DNA of 64,000 bases from Acetoanaerobium pronyense. GTDB lineage: Bacteria; Bacillota; Clostridia; Peptostreptococcales; Filifactoraceae. Below, piece by piece: positions 51,846-62,247 of the stretch. A program made the position numbers and the translations under genes. The stretch is taken from contig NZ_JAGGLI010000012.1 of the NCBI RefSeq assembly GCF_017874355.1, positions 1 to 64,000 on the forward strand, written 5' to 3'. The first letter of the stretch is position 1. Every line of letters starts with the position of its first letter. Under the pieces are notes generated by a model. That model did not search any database. It had not been told where the DNA came from and saw nothing but the letters and a program-made list of their open reading frames with translations.

Positions 51846-52310
51846 TTAATCTCTTTTGCAAACATCTATCCATTTTCCTGAAACTAAATCTGCAAGGCTC
51901 GAAGGACTTATTTTCACTGAGGAATTAGTAGAGCCAGCAGCTGGATATACATATTCATATTTTTTTAATCCTTCATCCATATATACTTCCATTTCCTCAT
52001 TTAGAGCAAAAGGACATACTCCTCCAACTGGATGGCCTGTAACTGATTGGACATCATCAAATTTCACCATCTGGCACTTTGCCTTGAAAATTTCTTTAAA
52101 TTTTTTATTGTCTATTTTAGATGTTCCATCGGTTACAATAAGTATATTTTTTTCTGGAAGTGTAATTGCCATTGTCTTAGCTATAAGAGATGGCTCTACA
52201 TTATGAGCCTTGGCTGCAAGCTCTACAGTAGCTGTACTTTCTTGCATTTCGAATATCTGAAAATCTATATTTTTTTCCTTGAAATATTTTCTTACCCTCT
52301 CTGTTGACAT
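51846..52310 (-). CDS. YbaK/ProX-type aminoacyl-tRNA deacylase
   Basis: The 154-residue protein matches YbaK/EbsC: a conserved lysine in AKTMAITLPEKN and DGTSKIDNKKFKE, then GHPVGGVCPFAL (the substrate-binding loop) and GSTNSSVKISPSSLADL near the end. Family members hydrolyse mischarged tRNA such as Cys-tRNA-Pro. The start lies inside the end of the EamA gene (19-base overlap), with GGGGGAAAAACA ahead. Confidence 0.9.
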   Translation of the reverse strand: MSTERVRKYFKEKNIDFQIFEMQESTATVELAAKAHNVEPSLIAKTMAITLPEKNILIVTDGTSKIDNKKFKEIFKAKCQMVKFDDVQSVTGHPVGGVCPFALNEEMEVYMDEGLKKYEYVYPAAGSTNSSVKISPSSLADLVSGKWIDVCKRD

Positions 52311-53251
52311 TGTTTTTCCCCCTTTAAATTTATATTTTTATAATTAAGAACTATCATTCCTGTGACCACAAGTAAAAGACCCATAATAGTCTCTATAGTA
52401 AATTTGTCCTCAGGTAAAAAGATTGCTGAAAGAATCGTCCCAAATACAGGAATAAAGAATCTATAAAGGCTAATTTCCCCAGGTTTGTTGTAAGTAAGGA
52501 GCATATACCAAATCAAAAATGCTACAGCTGATATGAAAATAGCGTAAATAAGCAAATAAAGAGCCGCCCCTTCAAATCTAAGGCTTCTCCCATTACTTCC
52601 ATATCTTCCTATCCCTAAAAGAATAAGAGAACCAACTAACATCTGGCTACCAGTAAGCATAAGAGGGTTTATCGATTTTGCAATCTTTCTCACTATAATA
52701 GTGGCTATAGCACTAATTATTGCAGATATAAGCAAAAATCCTTCTCCTGTAATATTAAATGCAAGGTCAAAATCCGAGTTTATATTAATCACAATTATAC
52801 CTAAGAAACCAAAAAACATACTTATTATTTTTTGCCTACTCATTTTATCGTCTATAAAGATAAAATGAGAAAAAATAACTATAAAAAAAGCCCCACTAGA
52901 TTGAAGTATTGAGCTTTTGATTCCAGAGGTATTTCCTACTCCAACATAAAAAAAGAAATACTGAACTGCAGTTTGTAAAAATCCAAGAACAACAATTGGT
53001 ATTAAATCTTCTCTTTTTAGTGATATCTTCACATTAAAAATAAATCTTGATATTAAAAATACTAGTATTGATGCCCAAAAGAACCTAATCCCAGCAAAGT
53101 ATATCTTGGGATACACCTCAAAAGATTCTATTTGCAATAGTTCATAGCTAAGCTTTAATACAGGAAAAGCACTCCCCCATAAAAACATAGCACAAATAGA
53201 AAGGAAAAACACATTGATTTTTTTTGTCAAAAACTTTTCCAAGCTGTTCAT
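52292..53251 (-). CDS. EamA/DMT family transporter
   Basis: The 319-residue protein has ten membrane helices in two EamA repeats: CAMFLWGSAFPVLKLSYELL at the start and the second half with VLNYKNINL at the end. DMT exporters move amino acids, metabolites or drugs; substrate unknown. AGGGAGATGA precedes the ATG. The YbaK gene starts within its last 19 bases, so the EamA, YbaK and thioesterase genes form one operon. Confidence 0.88.
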   Translation of the reverse strand: MNSLEKFLTKKINVFFLSICAMFLWGSAFPVLKLSYELLQIESFEVYPKIYFAGIRFFWASILVFLISRFIFNVKISLKREDLIPIVVLGFLQTAVQYFFFYVGVGNTSGIKSSILQSSGAFFIVIFSHFIFIDDKMSRQKIISMFFGFLGIIVININSDFDLAFNITGEGFLLISAIISAIATIIVRKIAKSINPLMLTGSQMLVGSLILLGIGRYGSNGRSLRFEGAALYLLIYAIFISAVAFLIWYMLLTYNKPGEISLYRFFIPVFGTILSAIFLPEDKFTIETIMGLLLVVTGMIVLNYKNINLKGEKQCQQRG

Positions 53252-53323
53252 CTCCCTAATATGTTAATCAAACTAACCTAAAGTTTTTAATTCATCCTCT
53301 ATAAATAATCTAACATAACTCTC

Positions 53324-53360
53324 AAAAAAACACCAATCATTAAGCCTGATTGGTGTTTTT
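53324..53360 (-). terminator. terminator behind the beta-propeller gene
   Basis: AAAAAACACCAATCA pairs with TGATTGGTGTTTTT around a 7-base loop. It ends the beta-propeller gene, whose stop lies at 53389-53391 on the minus strand. Confidence 0.85.
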
Positions 53361-53388
53361 AATAGATTCTTTAATTTAGATATTTATT

Positions 53389-55509
53389 TTAATAAACTGA
53401 TATATTTACTTTGGAAAGATTTTTCATGGAGTTAATATCTGTAGCCATTATCCAGTTGTTAGATATAGTATATATAGTATCTCCAATATAAATTACTCTT
53501 CTTATTTCGTTATTATAAAGATAGTTATATGGATTGAAGTTTTCTATATGAGTTATGGTTCCTCTAAGGTCTATTCCATTTTCAGCAGATATATTATATA
53601 TATATGCCCCTTGAAATACCTGCTCTCCATAAGGAGGGAAACCATGGATATCTGACTTTGCATTCACAGGTAGTCTTGCAAGGGTCACTGGGAACCCCAT
53701 AAGACTTCTGTTTTTATCATACATAAGAGCCTTATGATTATATAAAAGTTCAGATTCTGTCCCTCTATCGCCTATTATCTCTACGTCTTTTTCCACTGGA
53801 TTGGCAAAATCAGTAACATCAAATAAGGATATTTTCATACCTAGCTGAAACGCATTTCCTCCCATTTCCATAGTATCTTTACCAAACCCTATTATATGAT
53901 TTTCGTCAAATGGGTGCAGATAATCACTATAGCCTGGAATCTTAAGATATCCTAGCATCTTTGGCTCACTTGGACGGCTCATATCCATAACAAAAAATGG
54001 ATCTATGGTTTTGAATGTAACCATATATGCTCTATCTCCCATAAATCTCACAGAATATATTCTCTCTCCCTTTGCTATTCCATCGATTGAACCTACTCTA
54101 TTCATGTCCTTGTCAAATACAGTGATTGAAGATCCGTTTTCAAAGTTCCAGTTATCTCTTGTATAAGCTACTCTAAAGTAACCATTGTGTTCATCCATTG
54201 AAAACTGATTTAGTACATTTCCCTGTATTTTATTTTGGGCTTTAAAAACTATACTTTCATTTTCTATAGCAAACTTTTTGATATTTGTAGTTATCTTAGG
54301 GTTATAAGGCATTATAGGTCTGCCTGGTGGCCATATGTCAGGAGCTATCTTGGACTCTATTTCTTGATTTTCAATGTCTTCTTCACTCATAGGTTGCTCT
54401 GGTCCATCAATTATTGGCATAGGAAATGGCATTATATAATATGGCATTTCTTGGTATGTCAGATACATACTATCTGATGTCATATATACATTATCTGCAT
54501 TTCCAACAAAGGAAGTTACTTTAGTCTCCTTATTATCCAAAATATCTGTACTAGATATAAGCACTATTGAGCTTGAAGGATATCTTGGGTATATCATTAT
54601 TTTTCCTGGATCGATAGTTTTATATTCTTCACCTGCAATACTATCTTTATATCTTGGAAATGGAACCCCTTCCCATGGATAATAAACATAATGACTGCTT
54701 ATTATATGAATATCAGAGCCTATCTTTCTTGATGATACATAGTTTCCTTCTTGCTCAATCACTCTTTTTAAAACTGGTTTTTGTCTATCTGTCACATCAT
54801 ATATTACGGCTTTTGCAAAGCTGCCCTTAGGTCCATAGGAATTTCCAAGGACCACTAAAGTATCTTTATCAATGTATAGCTCTGTAGGATAAAGGGCTTC
54901 ATGAAGGTATCCTATTGTAGACATTAACTTCATACTTTCCTTTGCTGCACTTACTATTACTACTTGATTGTCCTTTAGATAGTATATATACTGACCGTCT
55001 GTCTTTACTATATCAGATTCATCTACTCCTTCAACTTGAACATTTGTATTACTCATGCCTCCCATATCAGAGCCATTTCCTGATCCTTTTGCAGCTTCAT
55101 CTGCAACTGTCATCTCAGGAACTGCCTCTCTATAATATGAGCCCTGAATTTGAGAAATCCTCTTTAGATTTTCCTCTGAGTTTAAAAACAGTTCTCCACT
55201 ATATTTTGATAACTCATAGGTTCCAAGATTAGTCTTGATACTAACCTTTGTTTCACTCAAGTCGTAAAGAGGAATAATAACTGCCTCACGCTTAGTCTTT
55301 AGATTTATGAGAATCGGTATCTCGTTGCTTTTCTCATCATATACCTTGATGTCTGTGTAGATGCTCTGTTCATTAATGTCTTTCGAAAACTTCATTAATA
55401 AAGGTTCACTAAAATCGATACTATCCTGTGCATATGACGTATACCTATAAGAGCCTATAAGTACAAGCATCATACAGCTTACCAGAAAAAGACTAACAAG
55501 CCTTTTCAT
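53389..55509 (-). CDS. secreted beta-propeller domain protein
   Basis: The 706-residue protein begins with a signal peptide (KRLVSLFLVSCMMLVLIGS...YAQD), a ~100-residue N-terminal beta domain, then a beta-propeller domain family marked by NVQVEGVDESDIVKTDGQYIYYL (starting near 155) and repeated strands such as VYMTSDSMYLTYQ and RIYSVRFMGDRAYMVTF. It ends with SNNWIMATDINSMKNLSKV. Extracellular, with no catalytic motif that I see; it may bind polymers or act in envelope maintenance. It is a single gene with its own promoter and terminator. Confidence 0.85.
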   Translation of the reverse strand: MKRLVSLFLVSCMMLVLIGSYRYTSYAQDSIDFSEPLLMKFSKDINEQSIYTDIKVYDEKSNEIPILINLKTKREAVIIPLYDLSETKVSIKTNLGTYELSKYSGELFLNSEENLKRISQIQGSYYREAVPEMTVADEAAKGSGNGSDMGGMSNTNVQVEGVDESDIVKTDGQYIYYLKDNQVVIVSAAKESMKLMSTIGYLHEALYPTELYIDKDTLVVLGNSYGPKGSFAKAVIYDVTDRQKPVLKRVIEQEGNYVSSRKIGSDIHIISSHYVYYPWEGVPFPRYKDSIAGEEYKTIDPGKIMIYPRYPSSSIVLISSTDILDNKETKVTSFVGNADNVYMTSDSMYLTYQEMPYYIMPFPMPIIDGPEQPMSEEDIENQEIESKIAPDIWPPGRPIMPYNPKITTNIKKFAIENESIVFKAQNKIQGNVLNQFSMDEHNGYFRVAYTRDNWNFENGSSITVFDKDMNRVGSIDGIAKGERIYSVRFMGDRAYMVTFKTIDPFFVMDMSRPSEPKMLGYLKIPGYSDYLHPFDENHIIGFGKDTMEMGGNAFQLGMKISLFDVTDFANPVEKDVEIIGDRGTESELLYNHKALMYDKNRSLMGFPVTLARLPVNAKSDIHGFPPYGEQVFQGAYIYNISAENGIDLRGTITHIENFNPYNYLYNNEIRRVIYIGDTIYTISNNWIMATDINSMKNLSKVNISVY

Positions 55510-55535
55510 TTTCCATTCCTCCTTTTAATTGACCT

Positions 55536-55564
55536 ATTATATTTATATCACTTTTTTAGTTAAA
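55536..55564 (-). promoter_or_regulatory. promoter of the beta-propeller gene
   Basis: On the minus strand TTTAAC (55559-55564) and TATAAT (55536-55541) are 17 bases apart, close upstream of the AGGAGGAATGG ribosome binding site. Confidence 0.55.
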
Positions 55565-55570
55565 CGTATC

Positions 55571-55588
55571 ACAGTGTTACCACACTGT
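55571..55588. promoter_or_regulatory. operator-like dyad ACAGTG-N6-CACTGT
   Basis: ACAGTG (55571-55576) and CACTGT (55583-55588) form a perfect 6-bp dyad with a 6-base spacer, directly upstream of the -35 of the beta-propeller promoter, where an activator might bind. Arms this short can occur by chance. Confidence 0.4.
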
Positions 55589-55631
55589 AAACTTTGTTAT
55601 CAAAATTTAACACTCTGGGATATATATGCGC

Positions 55632-55670
55632 AAAAAACCTCTGCACTAGTTTGTGCAGAGGTCTCTTTTT
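55632..55670. terminator. terminator behind smpB
   Basis: ACCTCTGCAC pairs with GTGCAGAGGT around TAGTTT, with T-runs on both strands; it overlaps the smpB stop codon region. Confidence 0.85.
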
Positions 55671-56121
55671 AATAGTTTTTCATTTCTCTTTGCATTCTTC
55701 TTTCAGCATCTTTTTTTGCAAGGGATTGTCTCTTATCATAGGTCTTCTTACCCTTTGCAAGAGCCAGTTGAAGCTTAACCTTCCCTCTTTTGAGATACAT
55801 AGAAAGAGGAATTAAGGAATATCCCTTTTGAGTAGTCTCTCCTATAAGCTTTCTGATTTCATATTTATGAAGAAGTAATCTTCTAACTCTAAGAGGATCA
55901 ACATTAAAGATGTTTCCTTGCTCATAAGGACTTATATGAACCTGTTTTAAAAAAACCTCTCCATTGTCAACAGAAGCATATCCTTCAGAAAGATTTACTT
56001 TTCCAGCTCTTATGGATTTTACCTCTGTTCCTTTGAGCTCTATTCCAACCTCATAGGTTTCTATTATCTCATAATTAAAACGAGCTTTTCTATTTCGTGC
56101 TACAGTCTTTGTCTCTTCCAT
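55669..56121 (-). CDS. smpB: tmRNA-binding protein SmpB
   Basis: SmpB binds tmRNA and brings it to stalled ribosomes. The 150-residue protein has [29 protein letters not shown] at the start, [12 protein letters not shown], and the basic C-terminal tail ([22 protein letters not shown]). AAAGGTGGTAAG precedes the ATG. It follows the flavodiiron gene by 17 bases. The usual partner ssrA is not in the 160 bases downstream. Confidence 0.95.
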   Translation of the reverse strand: MEETKTVARNRKARFNYEIIETYEVGIELKGTEVKSIRAGKVNLSEGYASVDNGEVFLKQVHISPYEQGNIFNVDPLRVRRLLLHKYEIRKLIGETTQKGYSLIPLSMYLKRGKVKLQLALAKGKKTYDKRQSLAKKDAERRMQREMKNY

Positions 56122-56138
56122 CTTACCACCTTTTATCT

Positions 56139-57332
56139 TTAGGCTTTAAGTCTCTTGGCCATCTCCTTAGCTATTTCTGCACACTTATCTAAATCTTCTA
56201 CAGTCGGAGAGCATTTAGCTTCTACAACATTTTCTATGAAGTCATATTCGCATGTTTCTGCAAATCCTCTCAGGCTCTTCACGGCTCCACCGCTCCAGCT
56301 ATATGATCCAAATACTCCAAGTATATGATTTCTCATATTATTCATTTGGATTACATTCACAAGGTGCTTCATTGGAGGGAATAATCCATTATTATATGTG
56401 CAGCTTCCTAGTATTAAACCTTTATACTTCCAAACCTCATTTATTATATGTGAAACATGAGTTTTAGATACATCATACATCTTTATATTTTTTATTCCCT
56501 CTTCAGCAAGGACTCTAGCTATGGTTTCTGCCATTATAGACGTATTTCCGTACATTGTTCCGTAAACAATTACAACACCTTCATCAGTGTCATATTTGCT
56601 CCACTTGTCGTAAAGCTCTATTATCTTTTCAGGTTTTGATCTCCAAACTGGACCGTGAACCGGACAAATCATTGATATTTCAAGCTTTTCTAGTTTTTTA
56701 ATTGCCATTTGAACCTGCTTGCTGTGTTTTCCAACTATATTGGAGTAATATCTTCTTGTCTCAGATTCGTAAAAATCCCAGTTTATTTCATCATCAAATA
56801 TAGGACCATCAAGTGCTCCAAATCCTCCAAAAGCATCCTGAGAGAATAATATTTTGTCTTTATCATCAAAGCTTACCATAGATTCTGGCCAGTGAACCAT
56901 TGGAGTCATATAGAAGGTTAATTTTCTATCTCCAAGATCAAGAGAATCCCCTTCTTTTACCTCTAAAAAGTTCCCAGTAATACCATAGAAAGCTTCAAGA
57001 AAATCTTGAGTTTTTTTGTTTCCAACAAGTGTAACCTCTGGATACATGTCTACAACCGATTTTATGGACCCTGAGTGATCAGGCTCCATATGATGTATTA
57101 CAAGATAATCAAGCTTTCTATCCCCTAATATTCCAGTTAGTTTTGAAAGAAGATTATCAACTTTAGTGATTTTTACAGTATCTAAAAGAGCAGTTTTTTC
57201 TCCATCAATAAGATATGAATTGTATGAAATTCCATTATCTAGAGGCCACATATTTTCAAATAAATGTGTCTCTCTATCATTCACCCCTATATAATGCAGA
57301 TTATCTGTAATTTTGACAGACAAGGTATTCAT
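56139..57332 (-). CDS. fprA: flavodiiron protein (A-type flavoprotein, FprA)
   Basis: The 397-residue protein has a metallo-beta-lactamase domain (1 to ~250) with the diiron motif H81-x-E83-x-D85-H86 in [11 protein letters not shown], and a flavodoxin domain (~253-397) starting [23 protein letters not shown]. FprA enzymes reduce oxygen to water, or nitric oxide, protecting anaerobes. It sits between rnr and smpB on the same strand. GGGGATT lies ahead of the ATG. Confidence 0.93.
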   Translation of the reverse strand: MNTLSVKITDNLHYIGVNDRETHLFENMWPLDNGISYNSYLIDGEKTALLDTVKITKVDNLLSKLTGILGDRKLDYLVIHHMEPDHSGSIKSVVDMYPEVTLVGNKKTQDFLEAFYGITGNFLEVKEGDSLDLGDRKLTFYMTPMVHWPESMVSFDDKDKILFSQDAFGGFGALDGPIFDDEINWDFYESETRRYYSNIVGKHSKQVQMAIKKLEKLEISMICPVHGPVWRSKPEKIIELYDKWSKYDTDEGVVIVYGTMYGNTSIMAETIARVLAEEGIKNIKMYDVSKTHVSHIINEVWKYKGLILGSCTYNNGLFPPMKHLVNVIQMNNMRNHILGVFGSYSWSGGAVKSLRGFAETCEYDFIENVVEAKCSPTVEDLDKCAEIAKEMAKRLKA

Positions 57333-57419
57333 AAATATTTAATCCCCTTTCAAATTTTAATATTGATTATTTAATTTTATATATCATCTTCATATTATAA
57401 TTTTCACAATAATATATTA

Positions 57420-59543
57420 TCATATTTTTTCAACGAGGGTGAAGTTAATTTCCCTCATACTAAGGTTTACATTATCAACTTTTATTTTTACCCTGTCTCC
57501 AATTTTAAATGTCTTTTTCGTATGCTCTCCCATTAAGGTTAGATTCTTTTCGTCATATATATAATAGTCATCTGAAAGGTCATGGAGTCTTATAAGACCT
57601 TCTATAGTATTGTAAAGCTCTATAAACATTCCAAAGGATGTTATAGAGGATATTATACCTTCAAACTCTTCTCCTATATGCTGAACCATATACTCAGCTT
57701 TTCTCAGATCCTCTATCTGTCTTTGGGCTTCATCAGCTTCTCTTTCTCTAATTGAAGACTGCTCTGCTGCCTTTTCAACTATAACCTTTAGATTTTCTAG
57801 CCTTTGCTCTACTATCTTTCCTTTTAGATATTCCTTTATAATCCTGTGAATCTGAAGATCAGGATATCTTCTTATAGGAGATGTAAAGTGACAGTAGTAT
57901 TTTGCCGCAAGTCCAAAATGGCCTGTTCCTTGGGGTGAGTATCTCGCCTGTTTAAGAGATCTAAGCATTATAGTAGATATTACAAGCTCTTCCTTTGTTC
58001 CTTCTATATCTTCAAGTAGTTTTTGGAGTTCCTTTGGATGCATATCTTCAATCTCACCCTTTAGGCTATAACCAAAGGCAGAAATAAATGAAGCGAGATT
58101 TTGCATTTTTTCTGGGTCAGGATTTTCATGTACTCTATATACAAAAGGTATTTGAGCCCAGTGAAACTGTTCTGCTACAGTCTCATTTGCAATAAGCATG
58201 AACTCTTCTATTATTTTATTGGCTATTCTTCTATCATATTTTTTAATATCAACAACATTTCCTGCCTCATCCATTATTATCTTACTTTCAGGGAAATCAA
58301 AATCCATAGCTCCCCTTGAAAATCTTCTTTCCATAAGGATTCTAGCAAGTTCTTCTGAAAGCCTAAGCTCGTCAAGTACACCCGAAAACTCTTTAGCTTT
58401 TTCTTTATCGTCATTTTCTAATATGTCTGATACATCTTCGTAGATAAGCCTAGCTTTAGAGTTTATTACACTTTCTACAATCTGATGGTCCAAGACCTTT
58501 CCTTTTGGGCTGATTTCCATTATACAGGAAAGGGTTAGTCTATCTACATCTGGATGGAGTGAACATACTCCATTTGAAAGCTTAGGTGGAAGCATAGGTA
58601 TTACAGTATCTACTAAATATACTGATGTTCCTCTTTTTATTGCTTCTTTGTCAAGAGGTTGACCCTCTCTCACATAATGAGATACATCGGCTATATGAAC
58701 ACCTAGTTTATAGTTCCCATTTTCAAGCTTTTCAATAGAAATTGCATCGTCAAGATCCTTTGCATCTGCTCCATCTATAGTATATATATTGTGAGATCTA
58801 AGGTCTAATCTTTTTTCTATCTCATTTTTATCTATACTATCACTTATATCTTCTGCTTCTCTTAATACTTTTTTAGGAAATTCTTCTGGCAAGCCATTTT
58901 GCTTGATTATAGAAAGTACATCTACTCCCTTTTCCCCTTCTTTTCCAAGAATCTCAATTATCTTTCCTTCTGGATTTCTTCCCTTTTGAGGGAACTTAGT
59001 TATTCTGCAAACTACTATATGACCCGTCTTTGCATCCATTGAATCTTTTTTAGGAATGAATACATCAGCGGTTATTCTCTTATTTTCCGAAACTACAAAT
59101 CCAAAGTTTTTGGAACCTTCATATCTTCCTACAACCTCGGTAGTTCCCCTTTCAATTATTTTGATTACTTCACCCTCTACCCTGCTTTGAGCTGTTTCGC
59201 TAGCTACCTTTCTAGCAATTACTTTATCTCCGTGCATTGCACCGTTAAGGCCATTTGCAGGAACGAAAATATCTCGTTCACCCTCTACACCTATATCTAA
59301 AAATCCAAAGCCTCTTGGATGGACAGAGAGTCTCCCAACATACATATTCATTTTTTCAGGAACTCCGTATTTTTCTTTTTTGGTCTTGTAAATAAGACCT
59401 TCTTCTTCCATTTCTTTTAATACATCATAAAAAATCTCCTTGTCCTTTTTCCCTATCTCAAAAATCTGAACAAGCTCTTGTTTCGATAGAGGCCTATAGG
59501 CTTCTTCTTTCATAAGCATGAGTACTTTATCTTTTATATTCAT
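57420..59543 (-). CDS. rnr: ribonuclease R
   Basis: The 707-residue protein has an N-terminal helix-turn-helix part, cold-shock domains (YVGRLSVHPRGFGFLDIG and RYEGSKNFGFVVSEN), the RNB catalytic domain with aspartates in TIDGADAKDLDDAISIE, and a C-terminal S1 domain (EGIISSITSFGMFIEL). RNase R is a 3'-to-5' exonuclease for structured RNA and works with SmpB-tmRNA in decay of stalled mRNA. AAAGGAGATAGCT precedes the ATG. Confidence 0.95.
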   Translation of the reverse strand: MNIKDKVLMLMKEEAYRPLSKQELVQIFEIGKKDKEIFYDVLKEMEEEGLIYKTKKEKYGVPEKMNMYVGRLSVHPRGFGFLDIGVEGERDIFVPANGLNGAMHGDKVIARKVASETAQSRVEGEVIKIIERGTTEVVGRYEGSKNFGFVVSENKRITADVFIPKKDSMDAKTGHIVVCRITKFPQKGRNPEGKIIEILGKEGEKGVDVLSIIKQNGLPEEFPKKVLREAEDISDSIDKNEIEKRLDLRSHNIYTIDGADAKDLDDAISIEKLENGNYKLGVHIADVSHYVREGQPLDKEAIKRGTSVYLVDTVIPMLPPKLSNGVCSLHPDVDRLTLSCIMEISPKGKVLDHQIVESVINSKARLIYEDVSDILENDDKEKAKEFSGVLDELRLSEELARILMERRFSRGAMDFDFPESKIIMDEAGNVVDIKKYDRRIANKIIEEFMLIANETVAEQFHWAQIPFVYRVHENPDPEKMQNLASFISAFGYSLKGEIEDMHPKELQKLLEDIEGTKEELVISTIMLRSLKQARYSPQGTGHFGLAAKYYCHFTSPIRRYPDLQIHRIIKEYLKGKIVEQRLENLKVIVEKAAEQSSIREREADEAQRQIEDLRKAEYMVQHIGEEFEGIISSITSFGMFIELYNTIEGLIRLHDLSDDYYIYDEKNLTLMGEHTKKTFKIGDRVKIKVDNVNLSMREINFTLVEKI

Positions 59544-59741
59544 AGCTATCTCCTTTACAGACCCATATTTTTTTGATTATACCCTAATAATTAAAATATA
59601 TACAAAATTCTCTCAAACCATGCTTTCACAAAGAGAATTTATATAATTGCCTTTTATTGACATCCACCTTGGTTCCATATAGAATAAAATGATTGATACA
59701 AACTAAATATTTCAATTTAATTAAGGAAGGTAAAAAAATTA

Positions 59742-61340
59742 ATGCATACTACAGATTTCATAGAAAAGGTTAAAAAAAGAAGGACTTTTGCTATTATATC
59801 CCATCCTGATGCTGGAAAAACAACTCTTACAGAAAAATTCTTACTATACGGAGGAGCAATAAGACTTGCAGGTTCCGTAAAATCAAGAAGATCTCAAAAG
59901 CATGCGGTTTCTGACTGGATGGAAATAGAAAAACAAAGAGGTATATCCGTAACATCAAGTGTACTTCAGTTTAATTATAACGATTATTGCATCAATATAC
60001 TAGATACCCCTGGCCACCAGGATTTTAGTGAGGATACATATAGAACACTTATGGCTGCAGATAGCGCAGTAATGGTAATAGACTGTGCAAAAGGTGTAGA
60101 GGATCAGACAAAAAAGCTGTTTCAGGTTTGTAAGATGAGGGGAATACCTATATTTACCTTCGTTAACAAAATGGATAGAATGGGTAAAGACCCTTTTGAA
60201 CTAATGGAAGAAGTGGAGAGTGTACTTGGAATTCGCTCTTACCCTATGAACTGGCCAGTGGGACAAGGAAGAGATTTTAAAGGTGTATTTAACCGTCAAA
60301 AAAGTCAGGTTGAGCTTTTTGAAGGAAGCAACCATGGTCAAAATCTAGGAGAAATAGTTACTGGAAGCCTTGGCGATTCCAAGTTCAACGAGCTTTTAGG
60401 TTCGTCCCTTCATAATCAGCTTATAAATGACATAGAGCTTCTTGATATGGCTGGTGATGAATTTGACATGGACAAAATACTAAGTGGAGATCTTACTCCA
60501 GTATTTTTCGGAAGTGCTCTTACAAATTTTGGAGTACAGCCATTCTTGGAGTCATTCTTAGATTTGACCCCTCCTCCAGCTCCAAGAATTAGTAATAATG
60601 GACCAATAGATCCTGCTTCTGAAAATTTTTCAGGCTTTATCTTTAAGATTCAAGCAAACATGAACCCTACCCATAGAGATAGAATAGCATTTTTGAGAAT
60701 TTGCTCAGGAAAATTCGAAAAGGGTATGAGTGTAAATCATGTACAAGAAAATAAGAAGGTAAGACTTGCTCAACCTCAGCAGTTTATGGCTCAAGATAGA
60801 GTTATAGTCGAAGAAGCATACCCTGGAGATATAATTGGTATACACGATCCTGGGATATTTAGAATTGGCGATACCCTATGTCAGGACAACTCTAAGGTCA
60901 AGTTTGAAGGCATACCATCATTTGCTCCAGAGCATTTTGCAAAAATATACGCTAAAAACTCTCTGAAGAGAAAACAATTTCAAAAAGGTATTACTCAGCT
61001 TGCTGAAGAGGGAAGTATACAGGTATTCAAAAGACCTAATATAGGAATAGAAGAGCTTATAGTTGGAGTAGTAGGATCTCTACAGTTTGAAGTACTTGAA
61101 TATAGACTTAAAAATGAGTATGGAGTAGACATCCTGATGGAGAGACTTCCATATAGATATATCAGATGGGTAGATATGGAAGGTTTTGATCCAAAAAACT
61201 TTAGCATCACCATGGATACTATGATTGTTGTGGATGAAGATGAGGATCCTGTACTTATATTCCAAAACGAATGGTCTATTAATATGGTTAAAGAACGAAA
61301 TCCAAAGGCTATTCTTAAAGAAATATCTCTTAGAAAGTAA
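59742..61340 (+). CDS. prfC: peptide chain release factor 3
   Basis: RF3 is the GTPase that releases RF1/RF2 after termination. The 532-residue protein has the P-loop HPDAGKTTL, switch regions with the EKQRGISVTSSV block, DTPGHQDF, and NKMDR, followed by the RF3-specific domains (LRLAQPQQFMAQDRVIVEEAYPGDIIG split across ~345-370). Its ATG is preceded by AAGGAAGG. It is divergent from rnr, and a terminator lies behind it. Confidence 0.95.
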   Translation: MHTTDFIEKVKKRRTFAIISHPDAGKTTLTEKFLLYGGAIRLAGSVKSRRSQKHAVSDWMEIEKQRGISVTSSVLQFNYNDYCINILDTPGHQDFSEDTYRTLMAADSAVMVIDCAKGVEDQTKKLFQVCKMRGIPIFTFVNKMDRMGKDPFELMEEVESVLGIRSYPMNWPVGQGRDFKGVFNRQKSQVELFEGSNHGQNLGEIVTGSLGDSKFNELLGSSLHNQLINDIELLDMAGDEFDMDKILSGDLTPVFFGSALTNFGVQPFLESFLDLTPPPAPRISNNGPIDPASENFSGFIFKIQANMNPTHRDRIAFLRICSGKFEKGMSVNHVQENKKVRLAQPQQFMAQDRVIVEEAYPGDIIGIHDPGIFRIGDTLCQDNSKVKFEGIPSFAPEHFAKIYAKNSLKRKQFQKGITQLAEEGSIQVFKRPNIGIEELIVGVVGSLQFEVLEYRLKNEYGVDILMERLPYRYIRWVDMEGFDPKNFSITMDTMIVVDEDEDPVLIFQNEWSINMVKERNPKAILKEISLRK

Positions 61341-61357
61341 TCTCTTAAATTTATATT

Positions 61358-61402
61358 AAAGGGCTATCAGGAAGATTTTTACTCCTTCCTAATAGCCCTT
61401 TA
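61358..61402. terminator. bidirectional terminator between prfC and cbiO
   Basis: AAAGGGCTATCAGGAAG pairs with CTTCCTAATAGCCCTTT around a 10-base loop. Confidence 0.85.
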
Positions 61403-61425
61403 TTTGCTAAGAAAGCAATAATAGT

Positions 61426-62247
61426 TCATTTTTTTTGTTCATTTTTCATTCTGTTGTGATATTCATAAAGCTCACTTTCATTTTTGAAAAGAGGATATCC
61501 TAGGTTTTTATGGATTTTAACTAGCCATGGTTCATTAAGTCCAGAGCTTTTTAATAAATCGTTTTTTAAAAATATATCTTCCACTTTGCCTTCTCCTATT
61601 ATCTGCCCTTGATTTAGAACATATACGTACTCACACACATTGTATATCAGGTCCATATCATGACTGGAGACAACAACTGTTTTTTCCTGTTTGTTAGAGA
61701 GTGATAAAAGTATATCCTCTACAGATTTTGTAACAAGGGGGTCAAGTCCTGCAGTAGGCTCATCAAAAAACAATACCTTATTGTCCATAGATATTACTCC
61801 TGCAATAGCTACTCTTTTTTTCTGGCCATGACTTAAAAAATGAACAGGTTTATTAGAAAATTCAGCCGCTTCTACCCTTTTTAGCGCATCTTCTACTCTT
61901 ATCTTTATTTCATCTTCAGAAACACCTAGATTTCTTAATCCAAAAGCAATATCATCATATACATTTGAAAAAAATATCTGCCTTTCTGGATCTTGAAAAA
62001 CTATACCTACTTCTTTTCTAAACTCCCTCAAAGATGGCTTACTATAGCTTAAAGGCTTTCCTCTAAATAGTATTTGACCTGACTTTGGCTTTAATACTCC
62101 TGTGAAATTTAAAAATAAAGTTGATTTTCCTGCTCCATTTGAGCCGATAATTCCTATACTCTTGCTTTTAGAAAGATCTATAGATATATCCTTTAGGGCA
62201 ACTGTACCATCTTCATATATAGAGGTCACATTTTTCATCTCAAGCAT
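61426..62247 (-). CDS. cbiO: cobalt/nickel ECF transporter ATP-binding protein CbiO
   Basis: The 273-residue ABC ATPase has Walker A GSNGAGKST, Q-loop FQDPERQIF, signature LSHGQKKRVAIAG and Walker B VLFFDEPTAGLDP. In the CbiMNQO system it powers import of Co2+ (or Ni2+) through the T-component CbiQ. Its ATG overlaps the end of cbiQ by 8 bases, with GGAGG ahead. It ends the cbi operon. Confidence 0.93.
   Translation of the reverse strand: MLEMKNVTSIYEDGTVALKDISIDLSKSKSIGIIGSNGAGKSTLFLNFTGVLKPKSGQILFRGKPLSYSKPSLREFRKEVGIVFQDPERQIFFSNVYDDIAFGLRNLGVSEDEIKIRVEDALKRVEAAEFSNKPVHFLSHGQKKRVAIAGVISMDNKVLFFDEPTAGLDPLVTKSVEDILLSLSNKQEKTVVVSSHDMDLIYNVCEYVYVLNQGQIIGEGKVEDIFLKNDLLKSSGLNEPWLVKIHKNLGYPLFKNESELYEYHNRMKNEQKK

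Noticed and set aside
55510-55668. tmRNA gene (ssrA) next to smpB
   Set aside because: The gap is only ~160 bases and shows a promoter and a terminator; no tRNA-like ends are present.
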